Shown: positions 17,325 to 26,628 of the stretch, one piece after another | How positions within the stretch are numbered: position 1 is the stretch's first letter | Layout: each line of letters opens with the position of its first letter | From: Candidatus Zhuqueibacterota bacterium | GTDB taxonomy: Bacteria; Zhuqueibacterota; Zhuqueibacteria; Oceanimicrobiales; Oceanimicrobiaceae | Direction: 5' to 3' | Assembly: GCA_029261995.1 (NCBI GenBank) | Contig: JAJDAF010000036.1 | Location: 124,001-188,000, forward strand | DNA length: 64,000 bases | Made by a program: the position numbers and the translations under genes | Notes under the pieces: model-generated | The model's database searches: none | Told to the model about the DNA's origin: nothing | The model's input: only the letters and a program-made list of their open reading frames with translations

Positions 17325-19697
17325 ATGAACAGCAATCATTTCACTTTGATCTTGAGCTGCCTGGCCTGTTTCGTAGCGGCAGCGTTCGCGCAGGAAAGCA
17401 CCAACAAAAACAAATTTCGACAATTGCACACGGAGCTGCGTACGCCCAACGTTTACCGCACGGCCTCAGGCGCGCCAGGGCATGCCTACTGGCAGCAGCG
17501 GGCCGACTACGACATGAAGATCGAGCTTGATGACGCCAACCAGCGCGTGCTCGGCTCTGAAACCATAACCTACACAAACAATTCCCCGGACGCGCTGACC
17601 TATCTGTGGCTGCAACTCGACCAAAACATGCGGGCTCAGGACTCTGACAGACGCAAAATCGCGACCAGCAAAATCACCAAAAAGATGTCATTCGCCGAGG
17701 TAAAACGGCTTCACTATGATTTCGATGGCGGCTTCAAGTTGGAGTATGTCCGGGACGGCGCTAATCGCGACCTGCCACACATCGTCAACCAAACCATGAT
17801 GCGGGTCGATCTCAAGAGTCCGTTGAAGCCCGGCGGCTCATTCGTCGTGAAGGTAAAATGGTGGTACAGCATCAACGACCGCAAGAAGGTGAGAGGCAGG
17901 TCCGGATTCGAGTATTTTCCCGATGAGGGCAACTACCTCTATACCATCGCTCAGTTTTTTCCGCGCATGGCTGTTTACAACGAAGTGGAAGGCTGGCAGC
18001 ACAAGCAGTTTTTGGGACGGGGCGAATTCACGCTGCCGTTTGGCAACTATCGTGTCAGCTTAACGGTCCCCGCGGACCACGTTGTCGCGGCCAGTGGGGT
18101 TCTGCAAAACCCCGGCGCGGTCCTGACAGCAGCCCAGCGTTCACGGCTGAAACAGGCAAGAACGGCATCCGAGCCCGTTTTCATTGTCAACGCGGAAGAG
18201 GCGCTCAAGAACGAAGCGAGTCACGCCAATGGCAAGAAGACCTGGGTTTTCAAAGCAGACAATGTGCGCGACTTTGCCTTTGCCACCTCGCGCAAATTCA
18301 TCTGGGATGCCATGGGCGTCAAGTTCAACAACCGCACTGTCATGGCGATGTCCTTGTATCCGAAGGAAGGTAATCCGCTGTGGGAGCACTACTCAACGAA
18401 AGTCGTGGCGCACACCCTCAGGACTTATTCGGATTTTACTTTCGACTACCCCTACCCGGTCGCCTGGTCCATTCACAGCGATCGCATCGGCATGGAATAC
18501 CCGATGATTTGCTTCAACGGCGGTCGCCCGCAAGCCGACGGCACTTACAATGAGAAGACAAAATACGGGATGATCTCCGTTATCATTCACGAGGTCGGCC
18601 ACAACTTTTTCCCCATGATTGTTAACTCGGACGAACGCCAGTGGACCTGGATGGATGAGGGCCTGAACACTTTTCTGCAGTACTTGACTGAGCAGCAATG
18701 GGACCGTGACTACCCCAGCCGCCGCGGGCCTGCCGACAAAATTGTAGACTACATGAAGGGCGACAGAAAGAACATCAGTCCAATCATGACCAACTCCGAA
18801 TCGCTGTTGCAGTTCGGGAATAATGGCTATAGCAAACCGGCCGCGGCTCTGAATATCCTGCGTGAAACCGTCATGGGCCGGGAGCTGTTCGACTTCGCAT
18901 TCAAGCAATACGCCCAGCGCTGGATGTTCAAACACCCGACGCCTGACGATCTGTTCCGCACGATGGAAGACGCTTCAGCCGTCGATCTCGACTGGTTCTG
19001 GCGCGGCTGGTTCTACTCGACCGACGCAGTCGATCTGGCCATCGACAACGTCAGGTGGTTTCGCATCGACAGCCGCAACCCTGACATAGAAAAGCCTGCA
19101 AAACAAGTACTCGCCGCATCCCTGCCCGAGCAGATTAGCAAACGCCGAAACAAGGAACTCATCGACGAAACGCTGCTTGAAAAGGACCCATCACTGATCG
19201 ATTTCTACAACGAGCATGACCCCTACGAAATCTCTATCCTGGACAAAGAGGAGTATCGTGAATACTACCAGGCGCTCTCGGAAGAAGAAAGGAGTTTGCT
19301 CGATTCGGATTTCAATTACTACGAGATAGATTTTTCAAACAAGGGCGGGCTGGTTATGCCCTTGATTCTGGAGTTCGAGTATGCAGACGGGAGCAGAGAA
19401 GTGGAACGCATCCCAGCGGAAATCTGGCGGCTGAATAACAAAAAGATCAGCAAGATCTTCTCGTCAAAACAGAAAATTGTGAAGGTAACCCTCGACCCCT
19501 TTCTCGAGACCGCGGACGTGGATGTAAACAATAACTACTGGCCTGCACGACACATCCCGACACGGTTTCAACTCTACAAGAAAAAACAGAAGCGGCTAGA
19601 GAACAAAATGCAGCGGCAGAAGCGCGCAGATGAGATGTTGGAAACAACTAACGGAGCACCACCGGCAGGCGAAATGGGAAAAGGTAACCAAAGATAG
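17325..19697 (+). CDS. M1-family metallopeptidase, exported
   Basis: A 790-residue gluzincin with signal peptide (ending AAAFAQ). The zinc site is HEVGH in IIHEVGHNFFP, with the third ligand Glu 18 residues later in WMDEGLNTF. The substrate-anchoring segment appears as GMEYPMICF in place of the classical GAMEN. A conserved catalytic Tyr region (NNGYSKPAAAL) follows. About 170 C-terminal residues are highly charged, ending in a Lys/Arg-rich tail. It is a periplasmic aminopeptidase-like enzyme; the altered GxMEN-type motif is common in this bacterial subfamily. Confidence 0.9.
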   Translation: MNSNHFTLILSCLACFVAAAFAQESTNKNKFRQLHTELRTPNVYRTASGAPGHAYWQQRADYDMKIELDDANQRVLGSETITYTNNSPDALTYLWLQLDQNMRAQDSDRRKIATSKITKKMSFAEVKRLHYDFDGGFKLEYVRDGANRDLPHIVNQTMMRVDLKSPLKPGGSFVVKVKWWYSINDRKKVRGRSGFEYFPDEGNYLYTIAQFFPRMAVYNEVEGWQHKQFLGRGEFTLPFGNYRVSLTVPADHVVAASGVLQNPGAVLTAAQRSRLKQARTASEPVFIVNAEEALKNEASHANGKKTWVFKADNVRDFAFATSRKFIWDAMGVKFNNRTVMAMSLYPKEGNPLWEHYSTKVVAHTLRTYSDFTFDYPYPVAWSIHSDRIGMEYPMICFNGGRPQADGTYNEKTKYGMISVIIHEVGHNFFPMIVNSDERQWTWMDEGLNTFLQYLTEQQWDRDYPSRRGPADKIVDYMKGDRKNISPIMTNSESLLQFGNNGYSKPAAALNILRETVMGRELFDFAFKQYAQRWMFKHPTPDDLFRTMEDASAVDLDWFWRGWFYSTDAVDLAIDNVRWFRIDSRNPDIEKPAKQVLAASLPEQISKRRNKELIDETLLEKDPSLIDFYNEHDPYEISILDKEEYREYYQALSEEERSLLDSDFNYYEIDFSNKGGLVMPLILEFEYADGSREVERIPAEIWRLNNKKISKIFSSKQKIVKVTLDPFLETADVDVNNNYWPARHIPTRFQLYKKKQKRLENKMQRQKRADEMLETTNGAPPAGEMGKGNQR

Positions 19698-19847
19698 ACA
19701 CCTTGACAAATGAGCAGAATTCAGGCAAAAGCCAGGCAAAAACGGCGACAGCCATAGGAAATCGCGAACAATTCGCACAAATCTCCGCCAAATCACACGT
19801 TAACCATTGAAAATATTGGATTTTTTTGGAAATCACAAAAAAAGCGT

Positions 19848-19876
19848 TTGACTAAGAGGATCGCACTTCTTACCTT
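19848..19876 (+). promoter_or_regulatory. Possible promoter of the 58-residue gene
   Basis: TTGACT at 19848-19853 and TACCTT at 19871-19876 are 17 bp apart, about 70 bp upstream of the ATG at 19950. The -35 is good and the -10 weak. Confidence 0.35.
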
Positions 19877-19949
19877 GTACCGCTGTTGGACGACCCAGCG
19901 AAAATAAAGTCCAGCTCAACATACAAAATCCCAAATAAGGAGGAGAACG

Positions 19950-20126
19950 ATGCGATCAACTTTCTATGATGTAAAACTTCGGAAAAAGGTCGAGGTTGAC
20001 GTCACTGAAAAGGTAGTCTACGGTGATGCAGGAAAACAAAGGTTCGCGCTCAAAGGCAAAACCGAGGATGGCCGGAATCTCACTAAATTTGTCAGCAAAG
20101 CAGACTTCGAGAAAGCCGACGTCTGA
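19950..20126 (+). CDS. Small conserved-looking protein of unknown function
   Basis: A 58-residue frame (MRSTFYDVKLRKKVEVDVTE, continuing to KFVSKADFEKADV) with a very strong AGGAGGA Shine-Dalgarno 6-7 bases before the ATG. A terminator lies 26 bp after the stop, so it forms its own small transcription unit. Composition is alternately charged and hydrophobic, suggesting a small beta-sheet protein; there is no signal, Cys or membrane segment. I do not recognise a family. Confidence 0.65.
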   Translation: MRSTFYDVKLRKKVEVDVTEKVVYGDAGKQRFALKGKTEDGRNLTKFVSKADFEKADV

Positions 20127-20152
20127 TCCCGATACACAGAGATTTTTACAGA

Positions 20153-20184
20153 CCCCGCTTGCTCACTGAGCAGCGGGGTTTTTT
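20153..20184 (+). terminator. Rho-independent terminator
   Basis: A GC-rich stem (CCCCGCT and GCTC, with one bulged T, pairing to GAGC and AGCGGGG) is followed directly by TTTTTT. It ends the 58-residue gene. Confidence 0.85.
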
Positions 20185-20378
20185 ATTTTCATTAGAAGCG
20201 GGATTCCCAAGTTCAAGAACAGAATATCTCATAATCTGGAATAGTTCTGACCACATCGAAACAAATCTCTAGCTCTCAGATTTGTTTTTTCATTCCTTAG
20301 GTCATTTTCCTGAACCCGAGATTGGTGGCACATCTCTTGCAAAATCGGTCTGCATCATTTCAGACTAGGAGATTGACA

Positions 20379-22610
20379 ATGGGCAAGTTTTTCATTTGGG
20401 CCGCGCTTGCAGCAACTCTGCTGAGCGCTTGGCAGTACTACCGCGCGCTGAACACCACGGCCTTCAAGGGCAAGAAGAAAGACAGGGCAAAGTACCTCGA
20501 GACAAGCCTGAAAAATGCCAGGCGGGCCTTTTACGTGATGAGCGGTCTCGTGGCCGTGGCATCAGCCTATCTGCTCTACCTGATCCTCGCCCATCAGTTT
20601 CAGTTCGAATATGTCTTTCGCTACTCAGGACGCAATCTCGGTCCGGGGTTGCTGCTTTCCACATTTTGGGCAGGTCAGGCTGGCTCCTTTCTGCTCTGGG
20701 CGCTGCTCACGGCGTTGATGGGAATCGTGCTCATGCGGACCGCACGCAAGTTAGAAATCCCCGCCATGTTATTCCTTTCGGTCATTCAGGGCTTTTTTCT
20801 GGTGCTGCTGGTGAAAGTCAGTCCATTCGTTCAAACCGCACACATGCCACCGGACGGTAACGGTCTGAACCCCCTGCTGCAAAACTTCTGGATGATTATT
20901 CATCCACCCATTCTGTTTCTTGGCTACGCAGCGGCGGTTGTGCCCATGGTGCTGGCGCTGGCGGCACTGGTTCAAAAGCAGTATGACGAATGGCTATCGG
21001 TCGCGCTGCCCTGGGCGCTCTTCACTTCTTTCACCCTGGGCGCCGGAATCATAATCGGTGGTTACTGGGCCTATGGCACGCTGGGCTGGGGCGGCTACTG
21101 GGGCTGGGACCCGGTGGAGAACTCGTCTCTGGTGCCATGGATGATAAACTTCGCCTTGTTCCATGGCATGCTCATTCAAAAAACACGCGGTTCTCTTAAG
21201 CGCACCAACTTTGTGCTAGCAATACTTTCTTTCGCGTTCGTGCTCTATGCGACTTTCCTGACCCGCAGCGGCGTTCTCGCCGACTTCTCGGTGCACTCAT
21301 TTCAGGATTTGGGTATCAATGGCCTGCTTATTCTCTTTCTGGCCTCACCGCTGGTGGGTGGCGCAATCTTATTGGTCAAAAGAAACCAGCAAATCACAAC
21401 CCCTGAACTGGGCTTCGACGGTCTCAGCCGGGAGAATACGCTGTTTGTCGGAATGCTGATTTTGCTCGCTTCTACACTGGTCATCATCCTTGGAACTTCG
21501 TTCCCACTCATCTCGAGGATTTTTACAAAGCCGTCCAACGTCAACATCTCGTTTTACAACACGGTGAACTTGCCGCTCATGATTGCGATGAGTTTCGTTC
21601 TGGGCATAACTCCCTTTCTCAAGTGGGGCAGCCATCAAAACGGCTATCGCTCAAAACTTCTGATTTCGCTGGCACTGTCGCTGGTGACCACGGCAGCGGC
21701 ATTGCTTGCGGGTGTGACTCCGGCTCTGCTTCTGGTTTTCGTGGCAACCTCGGCCTTTGCCTTCTGGACCAATCTCATCGTATTCTACCAGCAGGCGAGA
21801 CTCCACATTCTGAACTCGGCCGCACCACTGGCACACCTCGGTCTGGCACTCATGTTTCTCGGCATCATCGTTTCCGGGTATCTTGACCAGGAACAATACG
21901 TCAAGCTGACCAAAGGCGTGCCCGCCGAGGCACTCGGTCATGAGATGCTGTATGAAGGCAGTCATCGTCCGAAAGATGGCAAGGACGTTCTGCGAATTCA
22001 GGTCAAAGACGCGACCTCTGCTTACCTGGCAACGCCCAGGCTGTTCTATACAAAATTCAATGATTCCATGATGAAGGAACCGTTCATTAAAAGTGGCTGG
22101 TTTCAGGATTTCTACATCTCGCCGCTGGAGCGGGTACAAGCCGAACCTTCCCATAATCACAGCACGCTCAGCCTTAAAAAGGGTGAGAAGAAAAAGATCG
22201 AAGGGTATGAGATCCGCTTCGCAAGCTTCAATATGGGTGAGCACAGCGAAAAAGGCGTTATGAAGATTGGCGCCAACCTGGAAGTGGGTTATGGTTCAAG
22301 GCGTTTTACGTTGGCGCCAGCGATGGAAATGGCGGGAGACAAGAGGCGGTCTTTGCCAGTGCCCTTTCCTGAGGAAGCTACTAACGGACATAAGCCCAGC
22401 GTCTTTCTGCAGGCCGTCAACGCAACCGACAGGAGCATTCAACTCGGATTTGATGGCATGGTAGACCTTGCCGAAGATGCCCACCGCCCAGTGGAAACGA
22501 TTGCCGTGCAGGTGAGCACCAAACCATTCATGAATGTCCTCTGGCTCGGCACCGTGCTGCTCACGCTTGGAGCCGTGCTGGCCATGCGCAAAAGACTAAT
22601 CATGCACTAG
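20379..22610 (+). CDS. ccmF: CcmF-type cytochrome c haem lyase subunit
   Basis: A 743-residue, highly hydrophobic protein of the CcmF/CcsA superfamily. It carries the tryptophan-rich haem-handling motif (WGGYWGWDPVENSSLVPWM), flanked by His-containing segments (MIIHPPILFLGYAA and LFHGML), and a TFLTRSGVL region. A soluble periplasmic domain occupies the last 220 or so residues before a final helix. The ATG at 20379 has AGGAG upstream and starts the first helix; the frame is open to 20322. CcmF normally works with CcmE, CcmH and CcmABCD to attach haem to c-type cytochromes. None of these is beside it here. Confidence 0.92.
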   Translation: MGKFFIWAALAATLLSAWQYYRALNTTAFKGKKKDRAKYLETSLKNARRAFYVMSGLVAVASAYLLYLILAHQFQFEYVFRYSGRNLGPGLLLSTFWAGQAGSFLLWALLTALMGIVLMRTARKLEIPAMLFLSVIQGFFLVLLVKVSPFVQTAHMPPDGNGLNPLLQNFWMIIHPPILFLGYAAAVVPMVLALAALVQKQYDEWLSVALPWALFTSFTLGAGIIIGGYWAYGTLGWGGYWGWDPVENSSLVPWMINFALFHGMLIQKTRGSLKRTNFVLAILSFAFVLYATFLTRSGVLADFSVHSFQDLGINGLLILFLASPLVGGAILLVKRNQQITTPELGFDGLSRENTLFVGMLILLASTLVIILGTSFPLISRIFTKPSNVNISFYNTVNLPLMIAMSFVLGITPFLKWGSHQNGYRSKLLISLALSLVTTAAALLAGVTPALLLVFVATSAFAFWTNLIVFYQQARLHILNSAAPLAHLGLALMFLGIIVSGYLDQEQYVKLTKGVPAEALGHEMLYEGSHRPKDGKDVLRIQVKDATSAYLATPRLFYTKFNDSMMKEPFIKSGWFQDFYISPLERVQAEPSHNHSTLSLKKGEKKKIEGYEIRFASFNMGEHSEKGVMKIGANLEVGYGSRRFTLAPAMEMAGDKRRSLPVPFPEEATNGHKPSVFLQAVNATDRSIQLGFDGMVDLAEDAHRPVETIAVQVSTKPFMNVLWLGTVLLTLGAVLAMRKRLIMH

Positions 22611-22630
22611 AACTCTGTCCTCCAAAGAAC

Positions 22631-22670
22631 AAAGGCACGGGGCGGCAAACGTCTCGTGCCTTTCGTTTTT
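22631..22670 (+). terminator. Rho-independent terminator after ccmF
   Basis: AAAGGCACG at 22631-22639 pairs with CGTGCCTTT at 22655-22663, followed by CGTTTTT. It lies 20 bp after the ccmF stop. Confidence 0.75.
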
Positions 22671-22711
22671 GCGGGTATCTGTACAGATGGGCCAGGTTGC
22701 CAGACCGTGCA

Positions 22712-23386
22712 CTAGTTTGTTTCGGTCCGGTCCACGCGGCCATCAATCAGATGAATGGTCCGGCTGCTGTACGAAGCGTTCTTTTCCGAATGCGTGACCT
22801 GCACGATAGTCGTACCTTCCTTATTGAGCTTCTTGAAAAGCTCCATTATCTCCTCGCCCTGAGATGAGTTAAGGTTGCCGGTCGGTTCATCCGCCAGAAT
22901 AATTTTCGGTTCGACAATGACTGCACGGGCGACGCCGACCAACTGCTGTTGGCCGCCGGAAAGCTGATTCGGAAAAAGATCCTTCTTGCCGACAATGTTG
23001 AACCGGTCCAGGGTGTCCGCAACCAACCCCTTGCGCTCCGCGCCCTTGATTCTCTTGTAAAGCAATGGCGTCTCGATATTCTCGTACACGGTCAGCTCGT
23101 CAATCAGATGGTAGCTCTGGAAAACGAATCCAATATTTCCTGAATGCAGCTCGGTGCGCTTGCGCTCGCTCAGCTTGTTGACATCGATGTCGTCGAAATG
23201 GTAGTCGCCACTGGAGGGCGCATCGAGCATGCCAACAATGTGCAGCAGAGTAGATTTGCCCGAACCAGACGGTCCCATGATGGTGACAAACTCCCCCTCA
23301 CCGATTTCAAGATTGATGTCGCGCAAAACAAAAGTATTTCCGGCGCCGGTTTTGTAGTATTTAACGATGTTCTTTAGGCTGATCAT
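22712..23386 (-). CDS. ABC transporter ATP-binding protein, LolD/MacB type
   Basis: 224 residues with Walker A (GPSGSGKST), the Q-loop region ([11 protein letters not shown]), signature LSGGQQQL, Walker B (KIILADEPT) and H-loop (VTHSEK). The class that includes LolD and MacB works with FtsX-like permeases to move lipoproteins or export substrates. The start is the ATG at 23386, seven bases after AGGAG; the open frame continues to 23440. No permease gene is on either side, so this is an orphan ATPase in the window. It converges on ccmF. Confidence 0.9.
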   Translation of the reverse strand: MISLKNIVKYYKTGAGNTFVLRDINLEIGEGEFVTIMGPSGSGKSTLLHIVGMLDAPSSGDYHFDDIDVNKLSERKRTELHSGNIGFVFQSYHLIDELTVYENIETPLLYKRIKGAERKGLVADTLDRFNIVGKKDLFPNQLSGGQQQLVGVARAVIVEPKIILADEPTGNLNSSQGEEIMELFKKLNKEGTTIVQVTHSEKNASYSSRTIHLIDGRVDRTETN

Positions 23387-23837
23387 CAATCGCTCCTGTG
23401 TTTGGTTGGATTCGCAAATGTATTGAAAAAAGCAAAGCATTGCAACAGATTAGGCATCCGGTGGTCAACAACAAGCGTGCCAGCACCCACTACCGCTGAA
23501 ATCATCTTGCACTGCCGGCAATTTGCAAGCGGCACGGTCGGCAGCAACACAGCCAGTGTACGCCAGCGAACACTGAAAAGATTCTAAGTATTGTCGCCGG
23601 CGGAGTCGCGAAAACAAGGCTGTGCACTTAAGGCAGAGCAAACCTGATGGTGAAGATGGTGGATGGTAGATCGTCCACCACCGCCCACCATCCTGGAAAA
23701 TTATCACCAATACTTTGCCGCTAAAAAACCTATACGCTTAAGAGTGACGATCGGCATGACGGATTAGACAGCGAACCAACACAAAAGGTTAGGTTTTTGT
23801 TTGACAATCTCGCGTTTTTTTGACAAATTCATCTCGT
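23387..23837. other. Intergenic region with dispersed repeat
   Basis: This region separates the divergent ABC ATPase and tpm genes. The part from 23591 to 23685 is a dispersed repeat described separately. TTGACA occurs at 23801 and 23820 near tpm, but without a convincing -10. No gene was seen. Confidence 0.6.
23591..23685 (+). repeat. Dispersed intergenic repeat, copy 1
   Basis: The segment starts TTGTCGCCGGCGGAGT, contains GCACTTAAGGCAGAGCAAAC and ends in GATGGT/GGATGGTAGAT-type heptad units. The reverse complement of 25387-25477 matches it closely over the first 60 bases; a more diverged copy is at 59675-59795. Confidence 0.7.
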
Positions 23838-24506
23838 ATGGAACACGATTTCTGGCATTCCCGCTGGCAGGAGAACCGCATCGGTTTTCATCAAGACAAT
23901 ACCAGCGACCTGCTGCAACACTATTGGCCGCAACTGCAGATCGATGCCGCACGAACGGTCCTTGTACCGCTGTGCGGCAAAAGTCTGGACATGCTGTGGC
24001 TGCGCGAGAGAGGCCACCGGGTGTTTGGTATTGAACTTAGCGAAGTGGCAGTACAAGCATTCTTCTCGGAAAACAATTTGCTGCCAGACAAAAAGCAGGA
24101 AAACGGCATGGCCGTCTGGCGCGCCAATGGCATCTCGGTGGCTTGCGGCGACTTCTTCACGCTGCCACAAGTGACGGAATACGGATTTACCGCCATTTAT
24201 GACCGCGCCTCGCTCATCGCCTTGCCGCCCGAAATGAGACCGGCCTATGCCAGCCATCTGGCCGGACTTGCGGCGCCGGGCGCCACGATGATGCTGTTGA
24301 CGCTCGATTACCCACAGCAGCAAATGGCGGGTCCGCCATTTGCCGTCAGCGAGGATGAGGTTGTGTCTCTTTTTGCTGAGCACTTTGAAATCAGCACGCT
24401 CGCCAGCAGGAACGCCTTAGATGAGAATCCGCGATTCGGCAGTCGCGGCCTGGAAACCTTGACCGAGAAAGCTTATCGACTGACACGCACCCAGGACAAA
24501 CCCTGA
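23838..24506 (+). CDS. tpm: Thiopurine S-methyltransferase family protein
   Basis: A 222-residue class I SAM-dependent methyltransferase. It starts MEHDFWHSRWQENRIGFHQ, the characteristic TPMT opening, and continues with VLVPLCGKSLDMLWL (SAM motif I), VFGIELSEVAVQAFF, and YDRASLIALPPEMR. Bacterial TPMTs methylate thiopurines and, in some species, selenium or tellurium oxyanions; which applies here cannot be read from sequence. The ATG at 23838 fits the family; an upstream in-frame start at 23820 adds six residues. It sits 38 bp before a CAP-domain gene. Confidence 0.92.
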   Translation: MEHDFWHSRWQENRIGFHQDNTSDLLQHYWPQLQIDAARTVLVPLCGKSLDMLWLRERGHRVFGIELSEVAVQAFFSENNLLPDKKQENGMAVWRANGISVACGDFFTLPQVTEYGFTAIYDRASLIALPPEMRPAYASHLAGLAAPGATMMLLTLDYPQQQMAGPPFAVSEDEVVSLFAEHFEISTLASRNALDENPRFGSRGLETLTEKAYRLTRTQDKP

Positions 24507-24544
24507 CGTTGAATCCATGAACCCGCGACTCTAACCAAAAAACC

Positions 24545-25336
24545 ATGCTTAGCAGAGCAACCAAACTCATCATTCTGTTGCACCTCATCAGCGGGCCTGC
24601 GGTGGCGCAGCGCAACAGCCCGGAAGTGGATGAGATAGCAAGAATGATATTCGAGCTGACCAACAAAGAACGAGTGGCGAGAGGGCTTGCCCCGGCGCGT
24701 GCCAACTCGGCGTTCGACGACCTCGGCCGCATCCAGAGCCGCAACATGATGCAGCACGATTTCTTCTCCCACACAGACCACAAAGGCCGGGGCCCCGGCG
24801 AGCGCAAGGACGAATTCTATCCGCGATTGTTTGGCGGAGTTGGCGAGAACATCGCCTACGTTCACGGTATTCCCGCATCGCAACTGGCTCGCAAGTTCGT
24901 CAAAATCTGGATGGACTCACCGGGCCATCGCGCCAATATTCTGAGGGCAAAATTCAGCCACCTCGGTGTCGGCGTGGTAAGAAAGGGGAAGACCTACTAC
25001 GCCGCTCAGGTTTTCGGTGACCTGGTGGCGGAGATGGTCAGCGATACCAAACAAACCTACGCCTTTGACACGAAACAGGAATTCCGATTCAAGTTTCTGG
25101 GCAAATTCCCGCGCGATAAGATTTCGATATTCTTGCACTTCCCTGACAAGTCCGCCCGTTTCTTCACCGACGAGAACATCTACTACACGGGCGTTGGCTA
25201 CTACCAGCCGCAGTGGCTGGACGACAACCACTTCACTCTAAAAGTGATGTTTGACAAGGGGCATGGCAAGTACCATTTGACCATGGGAAGCTACGAAACT
25301 TATACGCCGGGCGGACTGGTGTTTAGGGTTCCATAG
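24545..25336 (+). CDS. CAP-domain (SCP/YkwD-like) secreted protein
   Basis: A 263-residue protein with signal peptide (ending GPAVAQ) and an N-terminal CAP domain: LTNKERVARGLAP, then MMQHDFFSHTDHKGRGPGE, GVGENIAYV, and WMDSPGHRANIL. The two His and two acidic residues typical of the CAP cavity are present. The last 90 or so residues are beta-rich and do not match a domain I know. Bacterial YkwD-like proteins act at the cell surface; enzymatic activity is generally unproven. It is probably co-transcribed with tpm. Confidence 0.87.
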   Translation: MLSRATKLIILLHLISGPAVAQRNSPEVDEIARMIFELTNKERVARGLAPARANSAFDDLGRIQSRNMMQHDFFSHTDHKGRGPGERKDEFYPRLFGGVGENIAYVHGIPASQLARKFVKIWMDSPGHRANILRAKFSHLGVGVVRKGKTYYAAQVFGDLVAEMVSDTKQTYAFDTKQEFRFKFLGKFPRDKISIFLHFPDKSARFFTDENIYYTGVGYYQPQWLDDNHFTLKVMFDKGHGKYHLTMGSYETYTPGGLVFRVP

Positions 25337-25386
25337 CTGAGCCGCTCCGCCACATTCTCTGTGTCGTGGCGTTCTTAGTGGCCGAT

Positions 25387-25477
25387 GGGTGGACTATCCA
25401 CTATCTTCCATCCACTATCCTCGGGTTTGCTCTGCCTTAAGTGCGCAGCTTTGTTTTCGCAACTCCGCCTGCGACAA
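25387..25477 (-). repeat. Dispersed intergenic repeat, copy 2 (inverted)
   Basis: Reverse complement of the repeat at 23591-23685, sharing GCACTTAAGGCAGAGCAAAC and the GCGGAGTYGCGAAAACAA stretch. Here it ends in GGATAGT/GGATGGA heptads. It covers the GTG at 25441 that would extend the next gene, which argues against that start. Confidence 0.7.
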
Positions 25478-25569
25478 CATCTGGTTTAGTTGGCCCCGTG
25501 GTTGCCAAAATTGCTAATGGATTCCAACGCAACCTATTGTGTCATCCCACTCAATCTCCGGAGACCACC

Positions 25570-26322
25570 ATGCAGCGCTCTCACGGCTCGGGCGGCTTTA
25601 CAACTCGAGATGAAAAAACTCAGCGCCTTATCCGGGCGTTGAAGCAGACGATTCTGACCAAGGACCGGTACTTCATTCTCGAAACCGGCATCGAACACCG
25701 GTTTGGCGAGCACGCAGAACTGGTGCACAGCCTGCTCTACAACTCGCTCGGCCCGACCACCGACCTCTTGCGCTACTTCCCTGACAGCCTATGCTTCGAC
25801 CGAACAAGGCGGCTGCCGACCTGGCAAGATGAGTCAAAGCCAGAAATTCTGCAGCCTCCGGCCGGCAGAGACACGACCGGCCTGTTTACTTTTTTCGTCG
25901 AGTACAAGTTTTCCGCCACGGAACGCAAAAAAATCATCGGCGACGTGCCGACCTGCTACATCGGGCAGATTGAACGCGAAGCCTGGCTCACCTATCGCAG
26001 GTTGACCAGCGGAAATCCGAAACTCGGCGCCTACCTTGACGGCCGGCGCACCCGCATAGCATTATTTTATGCCGCCACCTATGCGCCTGAAAAACTGTAC
26101 GCTGGCTGGGAGCAGAACCTCACCCCGATTCTGGTCAGAAAGGATGTCGCCGAGCCCGGCAAAAGAGCCGTGGACACCCGCGGCTCCGGAACACCCTGGA
26201 TCAATTTTGATATTCGTCAGATGAAGCCGCTGCAGCAGTTTTTGACGGAAGACTTGTTGTGGCAAGTGACCGAGGCCGAAACAGCCGTTGGCCGCTGTCT
26301 GCGGTTTGCGTTCGAAGACTAA
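25570..26322 (+). CDS. Hypothetical protein, possible nuclease-like fold
   Basis: 250 residues, no signal peptide or membrane segment. The start is the ATG at 25570, with GGAG seven bases upstream; the frame is open to 25441 but that part is repeat DNA. I do not recognise the family. An ExK-containing strand (FTFFVEYKFSATERKK) followed by a helical segment (GQIEREAWLTYRRL) is reminiscent of PD-(D/E)xK nucleases, but I cannot place the other acidic residues with confidence. The stop codon TAA is the first half of the target duplication of the MITE that follows. Confidence 0.7.
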   Translation: MQRSHGSGGFTTRDEKTQRLIRALKQTILTKDRYFILETGIEHRFGEHAELVHSLLYNSLGPTTDLLRYFPDSLCFDRTRRLPTWQDESKPEILQPPAGRDTTGLFTFFVEYKFSATERKKIIGDVPTCYIGQIEREAWLTYRRLTSGNPKLGAYLDGRRTRIALFYAATYAPEKLYAGWEQNLTPILVRKDVAEPGKRAVDTRGSGTPWINFDIRQMKPLQQFLTEDLLWQVTEAETAVGRCLRFAFED

Positions 26323-26325
26323 GTA

Positions 26326-26457
26326 GTGTCGATCCGGAAAGTCTCTATTCTGTCATTCCCGCACGCTTCTAGCGGGAATCCATGAATGTGCTTTGAATCA
26401 GGATGCCCGCTAGAAGCGTGCGGACATGACAATAGTTAACCATTTCCGGATCGACAC
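26326..26457. mobile_element. 132-bp MITE-like element with 15-bp terminal inverted repeats
   Basis: GTGTCGATCCGGAAA at 26326-26340 is the exact reverse complement of 26443-26457. The direct repeat TAAGTA flanks both ends (26320-26325 and 26458-26463), as a 6-bp target duplication would. Inside, a second pair of arms (26351-26377 and 26405-26431, about two mismatches) forms a long hairpin. No coding capacity, so transposition would need a transposase from elsewhere. An arm-like copy lies at 61658-61688. Confidence 0.75.
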
Positions 26458-26496
26458 TAAGTACATTGTTTCGGAATTAGGATGACATAAATTCTA

Positions 26497-26555
26497 GACA
26501 GGATTTACAAGATGAACAGGATGTCTCTTATCCTGTAAATCACGTAAATCCTGTC
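26497..26555. repeat. Imperfect inverted repeat built from CAGGATTTAC/GTAAATCCTG units
   Basis: GACAGGATTTAC at 26497-26508 is the reverse complement of GTAAATCCTGTC at 26544-26555, with additional AACAGGAT and ATCCTGTAAAT units inside. This unit type is a known intergenic repeat motif in several bacterial phyla. With the MITE it fills the 306-bp gap between two unknown genes. Confidence 0.65.
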
Positions 26556-26628
26556 AAAGATGAACTATCCACCACATCAAAACGCCACCGTATTTGTGAA
26601 ATGATGTACTAAGCCCGGAAGCTCGCGG

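Noticed and set aside
25441-25569. N-terminal extension of the unknown protein
   Set aside because: This part is covered by a dispersed repeat, and GGAG plus ATG at 25570 gives a better start.
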